From RUG191 sp045642225 (GTDB taxonomy: Bacteria; Bacillota; Clostridia; Lachnospirales; Lachnospiraceae): a DNA stretch of 11,437 nt. The stretch spans positions 1 through 11,437 of the forward strand of contig JAZUIN010000071.1 in NCBI GenBank assembly GCA_045642225.1. Direction: 5' to 3'. A program made the translations under genes and the position numbers. This document shows positions 1 through 5,707 of the stretch, in pieces (within the stretch, counting starts at the first letter, position 1; the number at the start of each line of letters is the position of its first letter). The notes below the pieces were generated by a model, which saw nothing but the letters and a program-made list of their open reading frames with translations, was not told where the DNA came from and did no database searches.

Positions 1-287
1 AAGCTATCTAAATGCACATATACCTCATTAATCTCTCCTAATTCTTCAAAAAAAATATTAATCTGGTTCTTCAAATCATCATTTTTATACTCATCGTCAA
101 ACAACTCATATAACGCCTTACTATCATGCTTCGCTATCACACGACTTATTGTTTCTGCCGCAAAAGCTATATTCTGTTTATCTTCTTTATCTTTTGAAGC
201 CATCCATGCTCGTCTCCCACAACCTGTCAAAAGAATTAATGCTATTAACAAAATACTTATTTTCAACAAATTCGACTTTTTTATCAT
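1..287 (-). CDS. Lipoprotein, DUF5104-like, 3' end beyond window (partial)
   Basis: I translated this by hand; only the first 95 codons are inside the window. The start is ATG at 287, with an AGGAGAA ribosome binding site at 294-300. The N-terminus is a lipoprotein signal: basic start (MIKKSN), hydrophobic core at residues 7-20, then the lipobox LTGC with the lipidated Cys at 23. The mature part begins with a charged linker, then 'IAFAAETISRVIAKHDSKAL' and 'ELFDDEY', a pattern I associate with DUF5104 lipoproteins of Firmicutes. It starts 20 bp after the stop of the LXG-DUF4474 gene, so the two are probably co-transcribed. A lipoprotein displayed outside the membrane directly after a putative secreted toxin is a reasonable immunity candidate, but that is inference. 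The gene and lipobox are firm; the DUF assignment is moderate. Confidence 0.75.
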   Translation of the reverse strand, partial: MIKKSNLLKISILLIALILLTGCGRRAWMASKDKEDKQNIAFAAETISRVIAKHDSKALYELFDDEYKNDDLKNQINIFFEELGEINEVYVHLDS

Positions 288-307
288 TGTAAGTTCTCCT
301 ATCAAAA

Positions 308-1705
308 TCAAAATATAATAACTGCTTTCATATTATCTATATCCAAAGTAACATTCTTACGTTCTTTCTCTTCACATTTTTGTTTAAAAGCGTCCCACAA
401 TGTCCTATCTACACTAGAAAAATCCAACGTATACATCATAGTTATATCTTCTGCCCTTACATCCTGCTTTTCTGGATTAAATGTAGTAATCCACCAGGTC
501 TCATCACTCCAATCCGTACTTGTACCGTCTCCATAATCTACATGTACACTCATCTTCAATTCATCATTAACTGCACAATCTACAACTTGACCATCTCCCT
601 CATATAGCCCAAGTTCTCCTCCTGCACCTAAGTTAAGATATTCTCCTTTCCAATACCAAATTTTACATTTATTGCCTTCATCTCCAAATTCTATCTGATC
701 CGCATCCATATCACAAAAAACATCAAAAACGAAATCATATGTATCACAATAACCACCAAATTGCTGCCAGCAAACGCCATCATTATCCTTAGCCAACTGA
801 GATATCAAAGGACTTTGGTATTTATCAACATTTACATGAAAACATCCATCATCTTCCGAGCGTTCAAACGAACAGAGATCAAACAATTTATCAAACCACC
901 CTTCTCTTGTTGCACGACAAAACAACCAGTAGAGTGGCATCTGCTGATTAAGATATCCAATCATTTCCAAAACCGTTGGTGCAGAATCAAAACCATCCGT
1001 AACCTGTTCTAGTAAACTATTATATTTTTGCCGCATAGATACATCATACATTTTAATTCTATTTTGTATATTAGCTCGATTTTCTTCCCATCTTCTCGTA
1101 GACTCTTTAGCCCAACTCATATCTATACCAGAATAATTATATACTCCATTTACATAAAGCTCTGGTGTAAAAATATAATCTATTTTTTGTTTTATGAAAC
1201 TCATCTGAATATTTGCATAGTTATGCAATCCTTGCGTTGCAGCATCAAAGCTCTCTAATTCTTCCAAATATCCTTTAAGTTCTTTTATTTGAGATAGTTT
1301 ATACTCAATTCTTAACGAATTTACTTTTTTTACAAACGGCAATGACTCCCACCAGTCATCTTGCAACTCATATATACCTCTTTGTAGGCACCTAATTTCA
1401 TATCTAATTGCATCTTCATCAATGAAATCCGTTCCCTGTAAGTAAGTATTACAAGCATCAATCACTTTTTGATCTGCCAAAATTTCATCTTCTAACGCCA
1501 CACATAATGCCTTACAAATCGGCAAATAAATATTTGCAATGAATCCCTTTGCATTTTCATAGGCTCTTCCTCTCAATACACCATCTGAGACAAATACTTC
1601 TAACGCTGACATAACTCTATATACATTCCACTGTCTTTCTGTAGCGCACTTGATTAAACTTTGTGATTTATTTACTTGCGCTGTTCTAGATAATATTCGC
1701 CCCAT
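308..1705 (-). CDS. LXG-domain protein with C-terminal DUF4474 domain (putative T7SSb effector)
   Basis: 465 aa, no signal peptide and no membrane segment. Residues about 15-240 look like an LXG domain: helical, with the motif LRG at 44-46 in 'VLRGRAYENAKGFIANIYLP'. LXG domains target polymorphic toxins to the type VIIb secretion machine of Firmicutes. Residues about 310-440 match my memory of DUF4474: an aspartate-rich stretch (D321, D324, D328, D332, D334), then 'WKGEYLNLGAGGELGLY' at 352-368 and 'WWITTFNP' at 404-411. The biochemical activity of DUF4474 is not known to me; the clustered Asp residues could bind metal. The start ATG at 1705 has a strong AGGAGG at 1715-1720. The gene follows a membrane protein gene after about 100 bp and is followed by a lipoprotein gene after 20 bp. 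The small helical Lap partners that usually precede LXG genes are not present immediately upstream. Domain calls are fairly sure; a toxin role is inferred. Confidence 0.85.
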   Translation of the reverse strand: MGRILSRTAQVNKSQSLIKCATERQWNVYRVMSALEVFVSDGVLRGRAYENAKGFIANIYLPICKALCVALEDEILADQKVIDACNTYLQGTDFIDEDAIRYEIRCLQRGIYELQDDWWESLPFVKKVNSLRIEYKLSQIKELKGYLEELESFDAATQGLHNYANIQMSFIKQKIDYIFTPELYVNGVYNYSGIDMSWAKESTRRWEENRANIQNRIKMYDVSMRQKYNSLLEQVTDGFDSAPTVLEMIGYLNQQMPLYWLFCRATREGWFDKLFDLCSFERSEDDGCFHVNVDKYQSPLISQLAKDNDGVCWQQFGGYCDTYDFVFDVFCDMDADQIEFGDEGNKCKIWYWKGEYLNLGAGGELGLYEGDGQVVDCAVNDELKMSVHVDYGDGTSTDWSDETWWITTFNPEKQDVRAEDITMMYTLDFSSVDRTLWDAFKQKCEEKERKNVTLDIDNMKAVIIF

Positions 1706-1714
1706 AAATATACG

Positions 1715-1720
1715 CCTCCT
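1715..1720 (-). promoter_or_regulatory. Strong ribosome binding site of the LXG gene
   Basis: AGGAGG on the minus strand, nine bases before the ATG at 1705. It fixes the start of the LXG-DUF4474 protein and suggests efficient translation. Confidence 0.8.
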
Positions 1721-1812
1721 CTATATCCCTATATCACACTTCAACTAACCCTAGACTAATAAAAAATACAATCTTTATTTCAATTATGCTCGATTCTCCA
1801 TACTCTATCTCC

Positions 1813-2253
1813 TTACGTTTCAGCACACAATTGTCTATATCTTATAAAATTAACTACAAACAAAACTCCCGCTAACGCTAGCGCACATCCTAATCCTGTG
1901 TAAAAAAAGGCAATGAACCAATCTGGAAACACGCCTGCTGCCCTTAGTCCTATTCCTCCTCCCATCATAATTGCCATTATAATGTAAGCCTTCAAATCAA
2001 AGAACTTCCAGAAATATTCTTTCTCACCATAGCTAATTATTCTCTTGGTATGCTTAACGCTCATCTTATAAAACATCATTCCAAACACACAAAATATAAC
2101 AACAGATAAAACATACCAATACCACTGTCTATCTATACTCATATAGGAAATAATACCCAAGCGTGCGACATTAAATCCTGCTATTAACCATACAATTCCT
2201 GCTATAAGAAGCAATACTCTTTTTCTTACTTTAAACATTGAAGAATCATCCAT
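1813..2253 (-). CDS. Four-helix membrane protein of unknown function
   Basis: 146 aa. Four hydrophobic segments are visible at about 12-34, 45-62, 89-108 and 112-137, in two hairpins separated by a basic and aromatic loop (residues 63-88, KMSVKHTKRI...EKEYFWKFFD). No signal peptide and no catalytic motif that I recognise. The start ATG at 2253 overlaps the end of the XRE-MNT gene by 8 bases, and an AGGA lies about 14 bases upstream inside that gene. A second ATG at codon 6 (MFKVRKR) is an equally plausible start. The overlap implies translational coupling, so the protein is probably made in step with the XRE-MNT protein. It lacks an RX4-6H motif and is not a HEPN toxin. Similar short membrane proteins occur in other Clostridia as hypothetical proteins; I cannot assign a role. 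Confidence 0.8.
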   Translation of the reverse strand: MDDSSMFKVRKRVLLLIAGIVWLIAGFNVARLGIISYMSIDRQWYWYVLSVVIFCVFGMMFYKMSVKHTKRIISYGEKEYFWKFFDLKAYIIMAIMMGGGIGLRAAGVFPDWFIAFFYTGLGCALALAGVLFVVNFIRYRQLCAET

Positions 2254-2716
2254 ATATTTTCATTCCATCCTTTAAAATTTCATCTATTAATGCTAGATTA
2301 TTTGTTAACTGGTTTAAATCTAAAACGTCAACTTTTTTATTTAACTTTAAACGTACTTCTTCAATCAAAGCATAAAACTTCAATCCTGTCTCTGATGTTG
2401 ATATCAATAAATCTACATCACTACTCTCTTTTGCTTTATTCTTAGCATATGAACCAAACAGATAACAATATTTCACATCATGATTCTCAAACACTTCTTT
2501 ACACATACTAATTAATTCATCTATCTCTAATATACCATGTTCTTCGTCAATTCTATTTAATTCTTCCAATTTCGCCAAAATGTATTTATATTTAATACTG
2601 TCTATCTTTTCTGGATCATTCTCATATGACTTATAAGAACGCAAAGAAATCCCTATATAATCTGCCGCTTGTTGTTGAGTTAAATTATTCTTTTTTCTTA
2701 ATTCCTTAATTCTCAT
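2246..2716 (-). CDS. XRE-family HTH fused to MNT-type nucleotidyltransferase
   Basis: 156 aa from ATG at 2716; a GTG at 2725 is also in frame but lies within the AGAGG ribosome binding site (2725-2729), so the ATG is preferred. Residues 1-55 are an XRE helix-turn-helix: 'IKELRKKNNLTQQQAADYIG', then 'SLRSYKSYEN'. Residues about 63-156 are a minimal nucleotidyltransferase (MNT) domain with an intact active site: GSX10DXD at 88-102 (G88, S89, D100, D102) and a third Asp at D130 in 'KKVDVLDL'. MNT proteins of this kind transfer nucleotides; in MntA-HepT systems MNT inactivates a HEPN RNase by AMPylation. Here no HEPN gene is adjacent; the overlapping downstream gene encodes a membrane protein. 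The promoter contains palindromes that are likely targets of the protein's own HTH. The substrate is unknown. Confidence 0.88.
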   Translation of the reverse strand: MRIKELRKKNNLTQQQAADYIGISLRSYKSYENDPEKIDSIKYKYILAKLEELNRIDEEHGILEIDELISMCKEVFENHDVKYCYLFGSYAKNKAKESSDVDLLISTSETGLKFYALIEEVRLKLNKKVDVLDLNQLTNNLALIDEILKDGMKIYG

Positions 2717-2724
2717 CTTTCGCA

Positions 2725-2729
2725 CCTCT
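2725..2729 (-). promoter_or_regulatory. Ribosome binding site deciding the XRE-MNT start
   Basis: AGAGG on the minus strand, eight bases before ATG 2716. It overlaps the in-frame GTG at 2725, which argues against that longer start. A transcript beginning near 2730 would have a leader of only about 14 bases. Confidence 0.65.
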
Positions 2730-2736
2730 CATTATC

Positions 2737-2765
2737 ATATTAGTGCAATTTTTGCACTTTGTCAA
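2737..2765 (-). promoter_or_regulatory. Sigma-A promoter of the XRE-MNT operon
   Basis: On the minus strand TTGACA (2765-2760) is a perfect -35 box, followed by exactly 17 bases and TAATAT (2742-2737), a near-perfect -10 box. The predicted transcription start is near 2730, just before the ribosome binding site. The spacer consists almost entirely of a palindrome, so a bound protein would block RNA polymerase. Confidence 0.85.
2742..2758. promoter_or_regulatory. Operator box 1 (perfect palindrome in promoter spacer)
   Basis: AGTGCAA-TTT-TTGCACT, a perfect 7+3+7 palindrome centred on 2750. It fills the gap between the -35 and -10 boxes. It is the likely autorepression site of the XRE domain encoded just downstream; the regulator assignment is inferred from position. 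Confidence 0.75.
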
Positions 2766-2773
2766 TCTTGAAT

Positions 2774-2790
2774 AGTGCTTTTTTTGCACT
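2774..2790. promoter_or_regulatory. Operator box 2
   Basis: AGTGC-N7-GCACT, the same 17-bp symmetry as box 1, centred on 2782, exactly 32 bp (about three helical turns) upstream of box 1. It lies just upstream of the -35 box. Confidence 0.65.
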
Positions 2791-2805
2791 TAAACACTTC
2801 TCAAA

Positions 2806-2822
2806 AGTGCAACTATTGTCGT
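2806..2822. promoter_or_regulatory. Operator box 3 (one good half site)
   Basis: AGTGCAA at 2806-2812 is identical to the left half of box 1. The right half (TTGTCGT) matches only four of seven positions. The centre would be 2814, again exactly 32 bp from box 2, which argues that it is a real but weaker site. Confidence 0.45.
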
Positions 2823-2853
2823 TTAAGTATATATATTTAAGATCTGTATTATT

Positions 2854-3393
2854 CTAAAATTCAAACTTTGTAACAGAACAATTATCTACGCCAAATGCGG
2901 CATACTCATCATTGCTCATATCATTGAAATAAGAATTTACCATTCTTGCAATTCCGTTATGTGCTACTAAGATATAGGTTTTATTATCAGACTCTACCTT
3001 CACCTCATCTAGCAAATTATAAATCCTCTGCGCAAGTCTTAACATTGACTCTCCGCCCTCATAAGAATCTACAAAATTCTTCTTAGATTCTCTAAATTCT
3101 GCTCCATTTCTTGGCGTACCTTCATATTTGCCAAAATTTTGCTCTACCAATCTCGCTTCCTCTCTAGCCGGAATCCCCGTCATCTCAGAAATGTGAAGCG
3201 CTGTGTCCATCGCTCTACTCAAAGGAGAATACAATATCTCATCTGCTACAATATCAGAATCTTTAATCAACTGACCTGTTCTAACAGCTTGTTCGTGACC
3301 TTCTGGTGTAAGTCCAATATCTGTAGCTCCACATATTTTATTTTCAACATTCCAATATGTTTGTCCATGTCTTACGAAGTATACACATCCCAT
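2854..3393 (-). CDS. Histidine phosphatase family protein (phosphoglycerate mutase-like)
   Basis: 179 aa, cytoplasmic, full length for a small member of the family. The phosphohistidine motif RHG is at 8-10 in 'VYFVRHGQTYWNVENKICG', with H9 as the predicted nucleophile. Other expected active-site residues are visible: R60 in 'SPLSRAMDTA', E84 in 'LVEQNFGKYEG' and H145 in 'LVAHNGIARM'. Family members include cofactor-dependent phosphoglycerate mutase, alpha-ribazole phosphatase and broad-range phosphatases. The sequence does not tell which, and the short length with a GpmB-like layout favours a phosphatase over a glycolytic mutase. The start ATG at 3393 has AAAGG eight bases upstream. The neighbours give no pathway hint; the next gene downstream has its own promoter. 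Confidence 0.9.
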   Translation of the reverse strand: MGCVYFVRHGQTYWNVENKICGATDIGLTPEGHEQAVRTGQLIKDSDIVADEILYSPLSRAMDTALHISEMTGIPAREEARLVEQNFGKYEGTPRNGAEFRESKKNFVDSYEGGESMLRLAQRIYNLLDEVKVESDNKTYILVAHNGIARMVNSYFNDMSNDEYAAFGVDNCSVTKFEF

Positions 3394-3408
3394 AATTTAT
3401 ACCTTTCT

Positions 3409-3457
3409 GTGTAAATATTCCTTAATTTATCAATTTATTATTTGATATATTTTACAC
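3409..3457. repeat. Nested AT-rich inverted repeat upstream of the phosphatase
   Basis: GTGTAAA at 3409-3415 pairs with TTTACAC at 3451-3457, and inside it TATCAA (3428-3433) pairs with TTGATA (3442-3447). This could be an RNA hairpin in the leader or a protein binding site. I could not pick a convincing promoter here. Confidence 0.35.
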
Positions 3458-3501
3458 TATTTTTTTATTTATTGGGCTAGATCACACATTTTTTATCTGT
3501 T

Positions 3502-3582
3502 CTCGCCCGTTTAATTCATCTTTACATAAAATAAACGGGCGGTCAACGATGTTTTTTCGTCTTCCTCGCCCGTTTAATTCAT
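3502..3582. repeat. Three-copy 9-bp repeat (two direct, one inverted)
   Basis: CTCGCCCGTTTAATTCAT occurs identically at 3502-3519 and 3565-3582. Between them the inverted core TAAACGGGC sits at 3532-3540. The middle copy can pair with either outer copy, giving two mutually exclusive 9-bp stems with loops of 18 and 27 bases. The right-hand copy reaches the stop codon of the secreted protein gene. Confidence 0.8.
3532..3576 (-). terminator. Probable rho-independent terminator after the secreted protein gene
   Basis: Reading on the minus strand directly after the stop codon, TAAACGGGC (3576-3568) and GCCCGTTTA (3540-3532) form a perfect 9-bp stem, followed by a T-rich tail (TTTATTTTAT). The 27-base loop has a small inner ACGA/TCGT stem. 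The long loop and interrupted T tract make it imperfect. Confidence 0.5.
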
Positions 3583-4046
3583 TATCTATTAATATCAGTT
3601 AAGAAGTTTGGATCTTCAGCAGGTGAATCATAATATTGACCATTATAGATATATCCACTATTTCCTTCTTCAATCTCATGTTCCATAAGCTGAATCATTT
3701 CATACACGACAGGTGAAGGAATAAAATAGATCCCTAAAACAAACGCCAAGTTAGGACCCTTTTGTTGTAAATATCTCTTAATGAAACTATAACACCAACA
3801 ATTCTTATCGTGTTTTACTGCAATGTCACGTCTAGCTCTTTTTGCTGAATCTTTAATTTCCATTGATGAAATTCTCTTGAAATCATCATCTGTACTAAAA
3901 TGAGGTGTTATAGGCGCATTTTCTGTAGTTGCCGGCTTAGTCTCAGTGACATTCTTTTCTGCCGCAAAAACTGGTGCTACAAGAGTTGTTGCAAGTATAA
4001 CTACTGTTAATAATCCTGTTCCTAACTTAATAATTCCTTTTTTCAT
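3582..4046 (-). CDS. Small secreted protein of unknown function
   Basis: 154 aa from ATG at 4046. An upstream in-frame ATG at 4118 would add 24 residues before the signal peptide, but GAGG at 4055-4058 is well spaced for 4046. Residues 1-28 are a classical Sec signal peptide: KKGIIK, a hydrophobic core, and 'APVFA' as the likely cleavage site before AEK. The mature part has a Thr/Pro/Glu-rich linker (30-50), a basic stretch (K69, R70, R72, R73) and a 'NCWCYS' motif with its only two Cys at 83 and 85. Then come a hydrophobic helix (98-112) and an acidic tail with 'YIYNGQYYDSPAEDP'. No retention signal (LPXTG, lipobox) is present, so it is probably released. I do not recognise the family. The flanking repeats and IS-like end suggest an accessory gene. 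Confidence 0.75.
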   Translation of the reverse strand: MKKGIIKLGTGLLTVVILATTLVAPVFAAEKNVTETKPATTENAPITPHFSTDDDFKRISSMEIKDSAKRARRDIAVKHDKNCWCYSFIKRYLQQKGPNLAFVLGIYFIPSPVVYEMIQLMEHEIEEGNSGYIYNGQYYDSPAEDPNFLTDINR

Positions 4047-4107
4047 ATCTATTACCTCGCTGTTTTTTATGTTTGTTTTGTTCTTTACACGTACATAATA
4101 AAACAAC

Positions 4108-4130
4108 AAGTGTTGCAAAAGTGTTGCAAC
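4108..4130. promoter_or_regulatory. Tandem 11-bp repeat / palindrome upstream of the secreted protein gene
   Basis: AAGTGTTGCAA is repeated twice head to tail (4108-4118 and 4119-4129). The same bases form a perfect 7+5+7 inverted repeat at 4112-4130 (GTTGCAA-N5-TTGCAAC). It lies about 60 bp before the start of the secreted protein gene, where a regulator would bind. No matching regulator is identified. Confidence 0.45.
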
Positions 4131-4134
4131 TCAC

Positions 4135-4158
4135 GTACTGCCCCCAAAAAGTTGGACC
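4135..4158. mobile_element. Possible solitary IS3-family terminal repeat
   Basis: The stretch beginning GTACTGCCCCCAAAAAGTTG resembles the terminal inverted repeats of IS3-family (IS150-group) elements, which often start TGTACTG and contain CCCAAAAAGTT. It abuts the hemZ stop codon. I see no partner end and no transposase in the window, so it would be a relic. The identification is from memory of the pattern. Confidence 0.4.
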
Positions 4159-5606
4159 TATTCTGCATTAATTGCAACCCTTTTTCTCTCAATCATCTCA
4201 TCGATCCTATCTATATACACCTTAGGATCTTTAACGTTTTCTGAACGAGTAACATTCTTGCCGTCATCAGTAACATATTTGCTAGCAGCTCCTGCTCCAA
4301 GTGCTAAGATGGTCTGTTTCTCCTCCATAATGAGAATATTATATACACCCTCTTTACCAGGTTTTGCAAAGCCTATATTCTCTTGGTTACCTGCCATGTT
4401 CTTCTGACGGTATAAATAGTAAGGCTCCATTCCCATTTCCTTGGCATAGCTTATAGCAAAGTCCATCAACTCATCTGAATTCATAAGTCCCATACGCGAA
4501 TATTTATCAAATTCTTCATTAAGCCTAGCAGCTCTCTTGAGTGCAAGTGAATGAACTGTTAGATTATCAGGATTTAGCTTTGCAATTTCAGACAAGGTAT
4601 GCCTTACCATTTCTTCATTTTCACCAGGCAATCCTAGAATAATATCCATGTTGATATTGTCAAACCCAATCTCTCTAGCCATAGCAAAGCACTGCTTAAT
4701 ATCTTCTACGCTGTGCCTTCTCCCAATCACATCCAATGTCTCTTGATTCATCGACTGAGGATTAATCGATATTCTCGTAATCGGATGCGATTTAATAACA
4801 AGAAGCTTATCTCTTGTAATTGAATCTGGCCGTCCCGCCTCTATTGTATACTCAAGCACCGAATCAGTTTTTATATATTTATCAATCATACTCAAGAGGC
4901 GCTCTAGTTGCTCTGCATTTATAGATGTAGGCGTACCGCCACCTATGTAAATGCTATCTAACTTCCTATCAGACAACTCCTGATTTACAAATACAAGTTC
5001 CTTCTCTAATGCATCCAAATAATCCTCTACATATTTATCCCACACCTTAATAGGATAAGAAGTAAAGGAACAATACAAGCATTTCGTAGGACAAAATGGA
5101 ATGCCAATATACAGACTATATCCTTCCTCATAAGATATCTTCGACAAGATTTTGTGCTCTTTTAAAGCAATGTCGATACATTCATTCGCCTTATAATCGC
5201 TTATATAATACGTATCTTGCATATACTCTATTATTTCAGCTCTACTCTTACCTTCTTCAATAAGTCGAAGTGGAATTTTGGTCGGTCTAATGCCGTTAAG
5301 TGTTCCCCAGGATAAATGTTTACCTGTTATATCAGACAAAGCATCATATATAAGTCGCTTCAAGCGATTCTTAGTATCTTTTCTATCTGCTGCATTTACA
5401 TTTACAGTCAAATCGAATATTTTCGAATTTGAACCATATATAACAAGTCTTATACTAGTCTTCTCATATTCAATTACATAAAAATACGATACCTCTTCCT
5501 TAGGTTCTTCATGAACAAACTTAATTTCCTCCGTAGGATAGAAAGCTTTAACTAAAGAATAAATATCGTATTCAAAATTATCATCATTTAATTTAATTTG
5601 TATCAT
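4158..5606 (-). CDS. hemZ: HemZ-type radical SAM coproporphyrinogen dehydrogenase
   Basis: 482 aa. The radical SAM cluster motif CX3CX2C is at C172, C176, C179 in 'IPFCPTKCLYCSF', followed by the SAM-binding 'GGGTP' at 222-226, 'EAGRPDS' (256-262) and 'LGLPGE' (324-329). The roughly 165-residue N-terminal extension before the cluster, and the C-terminal 'ALGAGAASKY' region, are typical of HemZ rather than HemN or HemW. The family is annotated as oxygen-independent oxidation of coproporphyrinogen III; the true activity in clostridia lacking full heme synthesis is uncertain. The start ATG at 5606 has only a modest GGAAG just upstream; an in-frame stop 15-17 bases upstream rules out a longer start. 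Placement after rel and the MBL gene is a common Clostridia arrangement. The last residues sit against an IS-like repeat, so the C-terminus may have been altered. Confidence 0.9.
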   Translation of the reverse strand: MIQIKLNDDNFEYDIYSLVKAFYPTEEIKFVHEEPKEEVSYFYVIEYEKTSIRLVIYGSNSKIFDLTVNVNAADRKDTKNRLKRLIYDALSDITGKHLSWGTLNGIRPTKIPLRLIEEGKSRAEIIEYMQDTYYISDYKANECIDIALKEHKILSKISYEEGYSLYIGIPFCPTKCLYCSFTSYPIKVWDKYVEDYLDALEKELVFVNQELSDRKLDSIYIGGGTPTSINAEQLERLLSMIDKYIKTDSVLEYTIEAGRPDSITRDKLLVIKSHPITRISINPQSMNQETLDVIGRRHSVEDIKQCFAMAREIGFDNINMDIILGLPGENEEMVRHTLSEIAKLNPDNLTVHSLALKRAARLNEEFDKYSRMGLMNSDELMDFAISYAKEMGMEPYYLYRQKNMAGNQENIGFAKPGKEGVYNILIMEEKQTILALGAGAASKYVTDDGKNVTRSENVKDPKVYIDRIDEMIERKRVAINAE

Positions 5607-5707
5607 ATCTTCCGTTGAATTAAATCAACCTTTCTCATCTACATTTTCAAGTACAATATAAACATTCTTATGTACAATCTCTACCTTCCCAAGTATAACA
5701 TCTACAT

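Noticed and set aside
1784..1801. A five-codon ORF (ATG to TAA, MENRA) on the minus strand, eight bases after a GGAG, between the membrane protein and LXG genes.
   Set aside because: Too short to judge; the GGAG follows the stop codon by chance as easily as by design. No leader-peptide signature such as repeated amino acids or an attenuator hairpin is present.
2246..2725. A standard MntA-HepT (MNT-HEPN) toxin-antitoxin pair.
   Set aside because: The adjacent gene is a membrane protein with a single His and no RX4-6H motif, and no other HEPN-like protein is in the window.
2823..2840. AT-rich near-palindrome after the histidine phosphatase gene, as a terminator.
   Set aside because: The stem is almost all A-T and has no T tract; too weak to call.
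3502..3582. A minimal CRISPR array from the repeated 18-bp unit.
   Set aside because: Only two direct copies, an inverted copy between them, no cas genes, and the unit forms a terminator-like hairpin next to a stop codon.
4047..4118. A longer N-terminus for the secreted protein starting at 4118.
   Set aside because: It would place 24 polar residues before a perfect signal peptide and would start within the tandem repeat; a well spaced GAGG supports 4046.
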